Source: an uncultured Eubacteriales bacterium (lineage in GTDB: Bacteria > Bacillota > Clostridia > Oscillospirales > Acutalibacteraceae). From it: a stretch of 64,000 nt of DNA. Under the pieces are notes generated by a model. That model was not told the DNA's origin and searched no databases. It saw only the letters and a list, made by a program, of their open reading frames with translations. Below are positions 27,802 through 35,823 of the stretch, in pieces. The stretch spans positions 111,613-175,612 of the forward strand of contig CAKSGV010000001.1 of assembly GCA_934454845.1 (NCBI GenBank), in the 5' to 3' direction. The translations under genes and the position numbers were made by a program. How positions within the stretch are numbered: position 1 is the stretch's first letter; each line of letters opens with the position of its first letter.

Positions 27802-28204
27802 CGGCACCACCCCCATCATCGCCAAGCACATGTGCAAGAAGCATATCAAGCTCTTTTTCGGTGTTTACCGGAGTAAGTCTGATTGTGCCTTTTTCGGCAT
27901 CGTCCTCCTCATAGGGAGTGAAGCTGTCACAGACGAGATTATCGAGCTTTTCGGTCACTCTTGCGGTGACATACTCAATTTCTTCCCGGCTGAGAATAAA
28001 GGTGAGATCATTGCCAAACTCGTCCCCGAAGGAAACGGTCATTCTGCCGTTGCTGCGGTCATAGCCGCGACAGAAGCAAGCGTTGAATTCCGTGAACATA
28101 TCCTCTACGAACATGCACCCCTCGTCCGAAAAATCGGCGATCATTTTATCAAGTTCCTGCTTTCTGGTTTCATTGAAATAGTTGAGTTCGTTATTGTTTT
28201 TCAT
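27794..28204 (-). CDS. Hypothetical acidic protein of element 1
   Basis: 136 aa, acidic, ending in DDGGGADD. I do not recognise a family. It is preceded by AGGAGATTAAAC close to the ATG. It sits between the ParB-like gene (19 nt) and the Xis-like gene (overlap), so it belongs to the maintenance/mobilization operon. Confidence 0.65.
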   Translation of the reverse strand: MKNNNELNYFNETRKQELDKMIADFSDEGCMFVEDMFTEFNACFCRGYDRSNGRMTVSFGDEFGNDLTFILSREEIEYVTARVTEKLDNLVCDSFTPYEEDDAEKGTIRLTPVNTEKELDMLLAHVLGDDGGGADD

Positions 28205-28223
28205 AGTTTAATCTCCTTTCAAA

Positions 28224-29171
28224 TTAGCGGGCGTCGCGATCTCTGCGCTGACGTTCCAAGTGTTTGTTGTAAAATTCCATAGCCTTGACAAGTGTCTCGG
28301 TCATCTGTTTAATAGAGGTATCCGGGCGGAAATAGCTCCGCAGCGAATCCACCGGAACCTTTACATATTCTTTTTGATTGCCCTTGACTTCGGACAATAC
28401 CTGCATTGCGGTTCTGTCAGTAAACGTCTGATCCTCGCTCATGCGGCGCAAACGCTGAGCCTGGGAAAGCGACGGCGTCACCTCGTCGCAGTCCATAATG
28501 GAGAAGAGCGCTTCCTGTTCAAAATCCTGCAGATACGAAAGTTCCACCGCCGGAGTAAGGGCAATTTTACCGTCATCCACCATCTGGAGGACATCCGGAA
28601 TCAGATTTGTCAGACGGATATACCGCTTAACCTGAGAAGCACTGTCACCTGCGGCTTCTCCAAGAATCTGCGCAGTACTCTGCCCACGAAAATCTGGTCC
28701 AACTTGGTCCACATTTTTAGGACGTCCGAGTTTTCTTTCCATAGCATCCATTTTCATCTTGTACGCAAATGCTTTCTCAGACGGCAGGATATGCTCCCTT
28801 TGCAGGTTGCTGTCCACCATCGTGATGACGGCTTCTTCGTCCGTGAGATTGCGGATAATCGTCGGCATAGTCACCATTCCCAGCGCCTTGCACGCTGCAA
28901 GCCGTCTGTGGCCGGAGATCAGTTCATAGCCGCCACCGTCTTTGGCACGTGCCAGTGCAGGAGCAAGAACGCCGGAGTCGGCAATACTTTTCATCAGCTC
29001 AGTCATTTCTTCATCGTTCTTCACCTTGAACGGGTGATCCTTAAAGGGTGTAAGCTCTGTCAGCGGAATTTCTTCGACCTTCGGTTTTCGGATATCCGCA
29101 CGTTCCTGATCGTTCATGAACAGCTCATCGTAGCCGGTCAATCCCAGATCAATTACCTGGTTTTTCTTCAT
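28224..29171 (-). CDS. ParB/Spo0J-like partition protein
   Basis: 315 aa. The ParB N-terminal nuclease-like/CTP-binding domain has IPLTELTPFKDHPFKV, IADSGVLAPALAR, and YELISGHRRLAACKALGM; the central HTH is FRGQSTAQILGEAAGDSA. ParB proteins bind centromere-like sites and load onto DNA with CTP. No ParA is seen in the element, so it may serve element regulation or copy stability during an extrachromosomal phase rather than classical partition. It follows the relaxase gene by 23 nt. Confidence 0.88.
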   Translation of the reverse strand: MKKNQVIDLGLTGYDELFMNDQERADIRKPKVEEIPLTELTPFKDHPFKVKNDEEMTELMKSIADSGVLAPALARAKDGGGYELISGHRRLAACKALGMVTMPTIIRNLTDEEAVITMVDSNLQREHILPSEKAFAYKMKMDAMERKLGRPKNVDQVGPDFRGQSTAQILGEAAGDSASQVKRYIRLTNLIPDVLQMVDDGKIALTPAVELSYLQDFEQEALFSIMDCDEVTPSLSQAQRLRRMSEDQTFTDRTAMQVLSEVKGNQKEYVKVPVDSLRSYFRPDTSIKQMTETLVKAMEFYNKHLERQRRDRDAR

Positions 29172-29194
29172 AAAATCATTCCTTTCTGCTGTAA

Positions 29195-30640
29195 TCAGCG
29201 TTCATAATTGTGTTCCTCCCTTGTGGGGGAAGTCTGTTGTCTTATCGCCCGTTTCTCTCTTTCGGAAAGATAGGGGTCGTTTTCCAGCCGTGCCTCGAAT
29301 TCACACTCCAAAAGCTCCCGGAGCTTTGGATTGTCCTCGATGACATTGCAAGCTGTTTTCTTCTTCTTGCGCAGGTCTGCCAGCACCGTCGTGCAGGCCG
29401 AACATTTCTTTTTGAGTTCCTCCATTTGCGCAGGATCGGTGCAGTTGCGCTGCTTATTGCGTATCTTGCTGCGCACGGCAGTCACCTCGTCGATCTCCGC
29501 GTTCATCCGGACGATATAGTCCTGAATATCCTGCGGGGTCTCCAGATGCTCCTGACAGACCAGCGTCACCTCATCGGTGTACCGATCCAGTTTGCGGCAG
29601 GCCTCACGGCATTCTGCCGAGAGCGGCTTCTGATACTGCTTTTCGTACATCGGAGCGATACCGAGCACGATGGCAACACACCGGAAGAAGCTGATATAAC
29701 CGGTCACGCGGGGAGCTTTGAAATAAAGATCCCGCTTGCGGTAATACATTTCCGTAGGCGGGTTTGCTCTTGCGTATTCCTTTGTGTAGGGCTCCATAAA
29801 CTCGAAATATTTCCGTGTTATCCGGTAGTCCCGTTGGTTATCTATCAGCCTGTCCTCAATGCTTTCCTTGCTGTACTCATCGCCAAGCCGGAAGGTACGG
29901 ACGCCTTTCTTTGAGCCGATAGAGTGGATCGTCGCGTACTTGTGATAGGGGCCGCTTTCAAAAACGTAGCCCATCTTTCGCAGCACCGTCGAAAGTTCGT
30001 TCCAGCTGGATGCCATTGTCATGGCTTTATCCAGTGCCTCGCGCATCAGATTGAAGCGGGTGGGCTCACCGTTCTTTTCGGCAAAGTAGACCGAACGCGC
30101 CGTTTTGTGCTTCTGCGGATTCTTTACCACCGACAGCCCGTGCTCCTTGCAGATACGGTCCGACATAGCGCGAAGCTGATAATAGACACCGTATTTTGCC
30201 TCCAGCTTTTTTCCGTCCCACATCCCGACAGAGTTCACCACAAAGTGATTGTGATAGGTCCCTGTGTTGAAGTGGGTTGCCACCAACACCTGATAGTTGT
30301 CACTCCAAAGCCTCCGAGCCGTTTCCAACCCGATCTGATGGCATTCCGCCGCCGACACCTCGCCGGTCTTGAAGGACTGGTAAGCGTGGTAGGCAACATT
30401 GCCGCCGGTCTTGCCGAAGCGCTTCTGCGTAGCGGTCATTTCCTTGATCGCCGTATCGGGCGTACAGTTTACACAGGAAACAGCGTAGCTCTGTTCGCCC
30501 TCATCCAGCGTCTTGGCTTTATTGGCAGCGTAGATAAGCACCTGCTCCAGATCCGTCAGCTTTGTCTTTTCGGGGTTGCTGCAATACTCCACAACGCGGG
30601 AGACGCTGTCATGGATCGCCCAAATCTTCGTTACCGCCAT
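29195..30640 (-). CDS. Relaxase (MobA/VirD2-like mobilization nuclease)
   Basis: 481 aa from MAVTKIWAIHDS. The start at 30640 has AGGAGG at a 9-nt spacing; the ATG at 30646 is only 3 nt from it. Relaxase features are the N-terminal region with YSNP-like context, HAYQSFKTGEVSAAECHQIG, and the metal-binding HFNTGTYHNHFVVNSV (HxxxxxxHNH). It nicks oriT and pilots the strand to a recipient. It overlaps the MobC-like gene upstream by 32 nt. No type IV secretion genes are present, so the element must borrow a conjugation machine. Confidence 0.9.
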   Translation of the reverse strand: MAVTKIWAIHDSVSRVVEYCSNPEKTKLTDLEQVLIYAANKAKTLDEGEQSYAVSCVNCTPDTAIKEMTATQKRFGKTGGNVAYHAYQSFKTGEVSAAECHQIGLETARRLWSDNYQVLVATHFNTGTYHNHFVVNSVGMWDGKKLEAKYGVYYQLRAMSDRICKEHGLSVVKNPQKHKTARSVYFAEKNGEPTRFNLMREALDKAMTMASSWNELSTVLRKMGYVFESGPYHKYATIHSIGSKKGVRTFRLGDEYSKESIEDRLIDNQRDYRITRKYFEFMEPYTKEYARANPPTEMYYRKRDLYFKAPRVTGYISFFRCVAIVLGIAPMYEKQYQKPLSAECREACRKLDRYTDEVTLVCQEHLETPQDIQDYIVRMNAEIDEVTAVRSKIRNKQRNCTDPAQMEELKKKCSACTTVLADLRKKKKTACNVIEDNPKLRELLECEFEARLENDPYLSEREKRAIRQQTSPTREEHNYER

Positions 30641-30932
30641 CGGCATCGTCCTCCTCTCCGTGGTAGGCTTTCAAAAGCAGACCTTCGATCTCCGTAAGGG
30701 CATCGTTAAACTCGGTCATGGCAACCTCGTAACGGATACCGTCATGGAGCTTCGTCAGCTTCCGGTACGCCTGCATCAGTTCCTCACGCGGGGCTTCCTT
30801 CACCACCGATTCCGTTCCGAGCGTGCGTAGATATTCCGACATATTCATGCTGCACTTCTTCGCTTTTCTTCGGATGGTATTCTTCTCGGTTTTGAAAACC
30901 CTTACGTTGATTTCATCCGTTCGATTACGCAT
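30609..30932 (-). CDS. MobC-like relaxosome accessory protein
   Basis: 107 aa. The start MRNRTDEINVRV has GGAGG 8 nt upstream. NVRVFKTEKNTIRRKAKKCS and MSEYLRTLG form a ribbon-helix-helix DNA-binding domain as in MobC; the C-terminus is helical and acidic. It would bind oriT and help the relaxase, whose gene it overlaps by 32 nt. Confidence 0.85.
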   Translation of the reverse strand: MRNRTDEINVRVFKTEKNTIRRKAKKCSMNMSEYLRTLGTESVVKEAPREELMQAYRKLTKLHDGIRYEVAMTEFNDALTEIEGLLLKAYHGEEDDADGGNEDLGDP

Positions 30933-30960
30933 ATTGATCACCTCCTCTCAGCGGGGTTAC

Positions 30961-31066
30961 AGGGGCGTGCCCCTTTCGTATCGGGAGATACGGGGGAATT
31001 GGGAGCCGGACGGCTATACAAATCCCATGCTCGCTATCCTTACGGATAGAAAAGCGGTGTATAGCC
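30961..31066. other. Candidate oriT of element 1
   Basis: The gap between the RepA-like gene and mobC holds a cluster of inverted repeats: AGGGGC-GT-GCCCCT (30961-30974), CGTATC-GGGA-GATACG (30977-30992), and an outer GGCTATAC / GTATAGCC stem (31012-31019, 31059-31066) enclosing CTATCC-TTAC-GGATAG (31034-31049). Position directly upstream of mobC and the relaxase, and GC-rich hairpins, are typical of oriT. The nick site is not identified. Confidence 0.55.
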
Positions 31067-31075
31067 CCGCACCCC

Positions 31076-32203
31076 TCAGAACGGTAATTCTTCATCGTCG
31101 TCCACCTCCTCCCGTGACGCAAATGACGATTGTGACGGTGAATCGGGGAGTGAGGATATACCGTCATTTTTTGCCTTCAGTGACGCAAGCCTCTCGGTCC
31201 CAGAAAGATCGTCATTACCGTCAGCACCGTCATTCAGCGCAAGGCTGATTATTCTCGCTGCCGCCGTTTTGCGGTACTCATAGGAGATACCCATCGGAGC
31301 AAACACCTCGCTGTAAAAGCGTGTCAGGTACTTGCTGGCGACATTCGGCTTCAGCTCGGTATTGTCGACGGCGGCAAGCAACTCGGTAACAGTACCCTCA
31401 AACTGTCTGTGCTCAAAAAGAAAATCCACGACCTTAAACACAAAGTCGGGGATCCGTTCCTTGCGCAGATCGTCGGCACTGAGCTCTTCGGTGATTTCCC
31501 ATTTCACGCCGCGCATCTGCATTTTCAGTTTTTTCTCCTCCACGTCACGCCCGGTGATGCAGAGAGTTGCGTTGTCTCCGAACCGGTCATCCTTACGCAG
31601 GATCATGCCGGTATCCGCCACGCCCATAATTCCCGTTGAGCCGGTCATATCGTTGAAGATATTCCCGCCGTCCCGTTCCTTGCGAGTGTGGTGTACGACG
31701 AAAATACAGATACCATGATTGTCTGCAATCTTCTTCAGCGAGGACAGATCCTTGTAGTCCTGTGCGTAGGCATTGACCTTTGCGGAAACGTTGTCCCTTA
31801 CCATCTGAAGAGTATCAATGAAGAGCATCCCCGTTGAGGGGTAGTCTTTCAAGACGTCCTCGATCTGGCTTTCCAATTCGGCACCGAGCTGACCACAGGA
31901 GAAGCCGAAATGCAGGTTGTCGGGCGGAGTGTCCGTCAGGTCCTGCATACGCTGTTGGACGCGCCATTCGCGGTCCTCCAGCGCGAGATATACCACATCC
32001 GTCTTTCTTGTAGGGAGACCCCATACGGGTTCGCCTTTGCTGATCTGGAGGCACATCCATAGCACCATCCAACTCTTGCCGATTTTTGAATCACCGGCCA
32101 TGATCGCAAGGCCGTCCGAGAGAACGCCGTCGATGAGCATCTTCGGATGCTCAAGGGGCTTGTAATACAGGGTCTCTGCATCGATCAGTTGAATCTTTCC
32201 CAT
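31076..32203 (-). CDS. RepA-like hexameric-helicase family ATPase of element 1
   Basis: 375 aa. Walker A GDSKIGKSWMVLW at about residues 37-49, then YLALEDREWRVQQRM, Walker B MLFIDTLQMV and VVHHTRKERDGG, the layout of RepA/AAA_25 helicases that act at plasmid origins. The C-terminal third (PDFVFKVVDFLFEHRQFEG) resembles a winged-helix add-on. It may drive replication of the excised circle. A paralogue with the same layout is in element 2 (56365-57498). AGGAGATG precedes the ATG. Confidence 0.85.
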   Translation of the reverse strand: MGKIQLIDAETLYYKPLEHPKMLIDGVLSDGLAIMAGDSKIGKSWMVLWMCLQISKGEPVWGLPTRKTDVVYLALEDREWRVQQRMQDLTDTPPDNLHFGFSCGQLGAELESQIEDVLKDYPSTGMLFIDTLQMVRDNVSAKVNAYAQDYKDLSSLKKIADNHGICIFVVHHTRKERDGGNIFNDMTGSTGIMGVADTGMILRKDDRFGDNATLCITGRDVEEKKLKMQMRGVKWEITEELSADDLRKERIPDFVFKVVDFLFEHRQFEGTVTELLAAVDNTELKPNVASKYLTRFYSEVFAPMGISYEYRKTAAARIISLALNDGADGNDDLSGTERLASLKAKNDGISSLPDSPSQSSFASREEVDDDEELPF

Positions 32204-32249
32204 ACTTCATCATCTCCTTTCTTTGAGTGGGTTGTTTTCTGATCATCAT
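32151..32249 (-). CDS. Possible 32-aa leader ORF overlapping the RepA-like start
   Basis: MMIRKQPTQRKEMMKYGKD and 13 more residues, with GGAGGTGAAAATC before the ATG at 32249. It runs over the RepA-like start codon and contains its ribosome site, so it could couple translation. No homology recognised; real-gene status is uncertain. Confidence 0.3.
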   Translation of the reverse strand: MMIRKQPTQRKEMMKYGKDSTDRCRDPVLQAP

Positions 32250-32300
32250 GATTTTCACCTCCTTTCGCTCCCGAATTTGTGGGAGCAGTTATCAAATAAT

Positions 32301-32358
32301 AAAACCCGGAGAAATCCGGGCATCAAAAAAGCACCTGCCGATAATCATCAACAGATGC
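32301..32358 (-). terminator. Two hairpins after the sigma-like gene
   Basis: On the minus strand an imperfect GCATCTG...CAGGTGC hairpin followed by TTTTTT is succeeded by CCCGGA-TTTC-TCCGGG then TTTTATTATTT. Together they should end transcription before the RepA-like gene. Confidence 0.7.
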
Positions 32359-33252
32359 TTAAATGATTCTTTTTCCGTCAAAGCCGTAATCGACATCAGC
32401 ATATTTTTCAAATGCCTGTCCGATCTTCCAGAGCCGCTTCAGTACGCCGCTGTGGTTGGCGTAGCCGAGCTTTTCCGCGACTTCTTCCATTGTGTAGCCC
32501 TCCAGTCGAAGCTGAAGGATCTGCTTGTCCTTTTCGGACAGTGTTTCCATAAACTGCTCTGCAAGGACCTTTACCGTGGATTCGGTCTCGAAGTTCGATG
32601 ACTCATCTTCAATATCCCACTCCAGACCGTCGTGTTCTTCGGCGTAATCATCCTTGAAACCGTCAAGAGAGATCTGCGGATGCTTAGTCTGCGTGTGGTA
32701 CCACTTGCGGTAGAAATCCCTTTTCTGATTGCTGGCGCGGAAGTCAAAATCTTCAAAGCAGCGGTATTCTTCTGCAATTGAAATGGCCTCACGCATTCCG
32801 TAGTGCGCCATTGTCTGCGGAACAAGCCAAAGCAGAATGTCGTTCGCTTCTTCCTCTGTTACCCAATCTATATCTCCGTTCATCCGCAGCAATCGACTCG
32901 ACGGAGGTATCACGTTTTCTTCCAGCATTTCCTGAACCCAATATGCGGGAGAGTGGGCAAATATCCACGCTGGATCGTAACCGGAATACACTTCCATATA
33001 CTCACCGGGACACATATACGGCCAAACCATATATGCGTAGGCATCCATCATAAGCTGAAGAAACAAATCACTTTCCACGACAGCAACTGCATTATAATCG
33101 CGGATCAGCTTCTGAGGGTTGCGCGGAATACTGTTCAGCTCCTTTCCGCACTGCTCCAGTATCCTCTTCGGAATAAAGTAGTAGGCAGACAGATACTCCG
33201 CGTTGCGGAACGGCGTGATCGTACCGTCTTTGCGTTTCATCATAATTGGCAT
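32359..33252 (-). CDS. Protein with C-terminal sigma-70 region 4-like HTH
   Basis: 297 aa from MPIMMKRKDG; AAGGAGATG lies upstream, while the longer frame to 33429 runs through direct repeats and lacks a ribosome site. The C-terminus LSEKDKQILQLRLEGYTMEE and VAEKLGYANHSGVLKRLWKI is a sigma region 4/LuxR-like helix-turn-helix. The N-terminal 200 residues are not recognised. It may regulate element genes, for example recognising the repeats just upstream of its own gene. Confidence 0.65.
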   Translation of the reverse strand: MPIMMKRKDGTITPFRNAEYLSAYYFIPKRILEQCGKELNSIPRNPQKLIRDYNAVAVVESDLFLQLMMDAYAYMVWPYMCPGEYMEVYSGYDPAWIFAHSPAYWVQEMLEENVIPPSSRLLRMNGDIDWVTEEEANDILLWLVPQTMAHYGMREAISIAEEYRCFEDFDFRASNQKRDFYRKWYHTQTKHPQISLDGFKDDYAEEHDGLEWDIEDESSNFETESTVKVLAEQFMETLSEKDKQILQLRLEGYTMEEVAEKLGYANHSGVLKRLWKIGQAFEKYADVDYGFDGKRII

Positions 33253-33283
33253 TTTTCTTTCATCTCCTTTCCGAGGATCGCGT

Positions 33284-33409
33284 CCTCTATTTATTATCGT
33301 GATAAGAGCGGCAATAATGTTCCTGTTATCCGCAATTTTTTCAGCAGTCGGATTATCGTGCCCTCTATTTATAAACGTGATATACTTGCCGATAATGTTC
33401 CTGCTTTTC
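33284..33409. repeat. Two imperfect ~50-bp direct repeats (75-bp period), iteron-like
   Basis: Copy 1 (33284-33333) and copy 2 (33359-33409) share CCTCTATTTAT, CGTGATA and AATGTTCCTG in the same order and spacing. They lie between the sigma-like gene and its upstream promoter region and could be iterons, operator sites or a leader. Confidence 0.6.
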
Positions 33410-33414
33410 CAAAA

Positions 33415-33433
33415 ATAATTGTAACACAATTAT
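33415..33433. promoter_or_regulatory. 19-bp palindrome overlapping a minus-strand -10
   Basis: ATAATTGT-AAC-ACAATTAT is a perfect 8-bp dyad; it includes a minus-strand TATAAT/TACAAT -10-like sequence upstream of the sigma-like gene. It looks like an operator for a dimeric repressor. Confidence 0.55.
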
Positions 33434-33565
33434 AGTCCGTTTTATGGGACATTGAAGAAAAAAGTGCAAGAACGCGAGTAAGGTGCTGCCAATTGACACC
33501 ACCTCAAAAAGAAAAGTGCCTGCCTTCGTCATGAAAGCAGACGCTCATCTTGTTTTATTCACTTG

Positions 33566-33916
33566 TCAGCAATACACCAGCTCAGAAAGAACAACTTCTT
33601 CCGCTCGGTTGCGGATAGAGTTCATAGCGCGTACCCAGCCCATCTGATCTGCCGCCTTCATTTCCTCAGTAACGTTCTCTGCTGCGGCGTACTGCTCCGT
33701 CAACAACGCAAGCATTTTTTCTGCCTGCTCGCCGAGTTCCGCCAAGTACCGATTCAGTCTGCCTGAGAAAAGAAGTTCGTTGTACGCGGTCGGGTTATTC
33801 TTCTTCAGGTAGTTACCGTGCATCCGACCGTACCGATTTACCGACACTTTCTCTTGAGCTGATATGTCAAGGTCGGGAAGGTAGTAATCGCCGTGTTTCG
33901 TGTAAGGCAGTTCCAT
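33566..33916 (-). CDS. tnpV: TnpV-family small protein (element 1 copy)
   Basis: 116 aa from MELPYTKHGDYYLPDL with ACGGAGGTTTG upstream. The LPYTKHGDYYLPDL start, the middle NRYLAELGEQAEKML and the AADQMGWVRAMNSIRNRAEE end are the pattern of TnpV proteins found in clostridial transposons and integrative elements. Function is unknown. A second TnpV (54543-54926) occurs at the equivalent place in element 2, between cargo and mobilization genes. Confidence 0.8.
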   Translation of the reverse strand: MELPYTKHGDYYLPDLDISAQEKVSVNRYGRMHGNYLKKNNPTAYNELLFSGRLNRYLAELGEQAEKMLALLTEQYAAAENVTEEMKAADQMGWVRAMNSIRNRAEEVVLSELVYC

Positions 33917-34005
33917 AATCAAACCTCCGTGTTTTTGTTTGATTATATTGTACTGACGGCGAGGGGAATGTGCAAAGGTGTGGATGAAGAACATACGAGC
34001 CACGA

Positions 34006-35823
34006 TCAATAATCATCTGCTTTAGCTAATCTCACTCCGACCATTGAAGCCATACACGAAAAAACGCTATTCTTTTCATTGCCATAGGAATCTAACCGCT
34101 TAGCACTTGCAGAAACATACACTTGTTTCTTTGCTCGTGTAATGCCAACGTAAAATACAGACAATTCGTCAAGTAGCGTATTCTGGAAATCCGTTGTTAA
34201 TGGGTTTGGCAACGCACAGCGACAGTTAGCAAATGCCGTAAACTTACTATCACAAACATTACATATATAATACCCCGGAAAGACCCAACGCTCCATATCG
34301 CCAAGAAACACATAGTCCCATTCAAGGCCTTTGGCTCCGTGGACGGTAGAGAGAATTACTTTCGAGTCCACATACTCCATCGCTTGCTTCAATTGATGAT
34401 TCTCAAAAACATCCAACAGCAGCGTATACTTATCCTCTGGCAAAAGATCAGCATAATCAATAGAAACCTTTTGTACGAGTGCATCAAGCAACTTAAGCAA
34501 GGAATCAGCTGTCTTTCCTTGATCACATGAATAGAGCGTTTTCATGCTATCGGAAAAGAAAAATAGTGATTGTTTGTTAATGGACTTTTGTTTTCCAAAT
34601 CGCTTAATAAATTCACTTTGACAGACGTTATGAAACTTTACATATTCCGTATCTTCATCAGTAAACATGCCATAGAAATAAGGAATCGCTCTCTTTGAAA
34701 GTTCGCTTTCTACAACCTCAGCATTCTTTCCTCTGCCTCTAAAAAGCAGCGCTATTTTTTCTGTGCCTCCATCAATTAATGTTTGCACCTTTGCAACTAT
34801 TTGTTCAGCCTCGTCCTGCTGAGTTAATCCCCAAAATCCCGGGAGTATTGCTATTGCATCATCTGGGATACATGGAGCAAAAGAGTTCGCCGCATTTGCT
34901 CGGATATTTTTGTCCAATTTTAGCATCTCTGGATTAGAACGAAAACGGTAATTTTTATCTAATACTATTTTACTCATGCCATATTGTTCAACGACATCAG
35001 ACATGATATTGGGAAGAGCTCCTATAAAACCATAAATGCGTTGTAATGGATCTCCAAGAAGCAGCAACTGCGTACTATCAGAAATAATAGATTCAAGTAG
35101 TGCCCAAGCGATACAGTTTGTATCTTGAAACTCATCCACAACAATAAGCGAATAGAAATTCTGATAAAACTTTTTGACCTCTGTATATTTATTGAATATA
35201 TCTAATACGAGCAAAATGATCGCATTATGAGTAACGAAATCCAGCGGAAGTAACTTTTGGATTACGATCTCGTTATACATATGAATTACTTCAAGATCCG
35301 GCATGCGGGATTCCTTTATAGCAGTTTCTATATCCTTTAGACATTGAATTTCTTCTTCAGTTAGAATCTTCTTTAACTCATTCTGCTTTTCAATTTCGCT
35401 GTCGCCAATTGCTCGAAAGAGATTTATATCTTTTCTCAGTGTCGGAGACAAAAGATACCCGTATTTTTTTAGTATTCCTTTGCAAAATCCATGAAAATTT
35501 GTTAATGTCGCTTTCTCAGCAATTGAAACTGGACTATTCTTAGTTCCAATGAGTGAGGGCAGTTTCCCGGCTATGTCACGTTTAATTTTCAATGCAGCAT
35601 TAACACTAAAGGTTAGACCAAGTATCCTTTTGGGATTTGGGATTTTGCCAACAGCAAATAAATAAGCAATTCTGCTTATCATTGTAGTAGTTTTTCCATA
35701 TCCTGCAGGTGCCTCAACAATCAAGCGTGGATTATCAGAAAAAATAACTTCAAGCTGCTTTTCGTCCCCTTCATGTTGTGCAACAATCTTTTCTTTGATT
35801 TCTGTGAGGGTAGCATTATACAC
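34006..35823 (-). CDS. gajB: GajB-like UvrD/Rep-type helicase
   Basis: 605 aa. Superfamily 1 helicase motifs: Walker A VEAPAGYGKTTTMISR (about residues 35-50), motif Ia LGLTFSVNAALKIKRDI, Walker B LIVVDEFQDTNCIAW, motif III LLLLGDPLQRIYGFIGA, motif V STVHGAKGLEWDYVFL, motif VI VFYVGITRAKKQVYVSA. Its start overlaps the end of the OLD-family gene by 8 nt. An OLD nuclease followed by a UvrD helicase is the Gabija anti-phage system; in that system GajB senses DNA ends or termini and activates GajA. Identity as Gabija rests on gene order and domains. Confidence 0.8.
   Translation of the reverse strand: MYNATLTEIKEKIVAQHEGDEKQLEVIFSDNPRLIVEAPAGYGKTTTMISRIAYLFAVGKIPNPKRILGLTFSVNAALKIKRDIAGKLPSLIGTKNSPVSIAEKATLTNFHGFCKGILKKYGYLLSPTLRKDINLFRAIGDSEIEKQNELKKILTEEEIQCLKDIETAIKESRMPDLEVIHMYNEIVIQKLLPLDFVTHNAIILLVLDIFNKYTEVKKFYQNFYSLIVVDEFQDTNCIAWALLESIISDSTQLLLLGDPLQRIYGFIGALPNIMSDVVEQYGMSKIVLDKNYRFRSNPEMLKLDKNIRANAANSFAPCIPDDAIAILPGFWGLTQQDEAEQIVAKVQTLIDGGTEKIALLFRGRGKNAEVVESELSKRAIPYFYGMFTDEDTEYVKFHNVCQSEFIKRFGKQKSINKQSLFFFSDSMKTLYSCDQGKTADSLLKLLDALVQKVSIDYADLLPEDKYTLLLDVFENHQLKQAMEYVDSKVILSTVHGAKGLEWDYVFLGDMERWVFPGYYICNVCDSKFTAFANCRCALPNPLTTDFQNTLLDELSVFYVGITRAKKQVYVSASAKRLDSYGNEKNSVFSCMASMVGVRLAKADDY

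Noticed and set aside
29210..30697. Long plus-strand frames opposite the relaxase and ParB genes (also 26762-27481, 28260-29207)
   Set aside because: They have no ribosome sites, His/Arg/Cys-rich shadow composition, and lie antisense to well-supported genes.
32253..33429. Longer start of the sigma-like gene at 33429
   Set aside because: The extension is translated from the direct repeats, has no ribosome site, and a good site exists for 33252.
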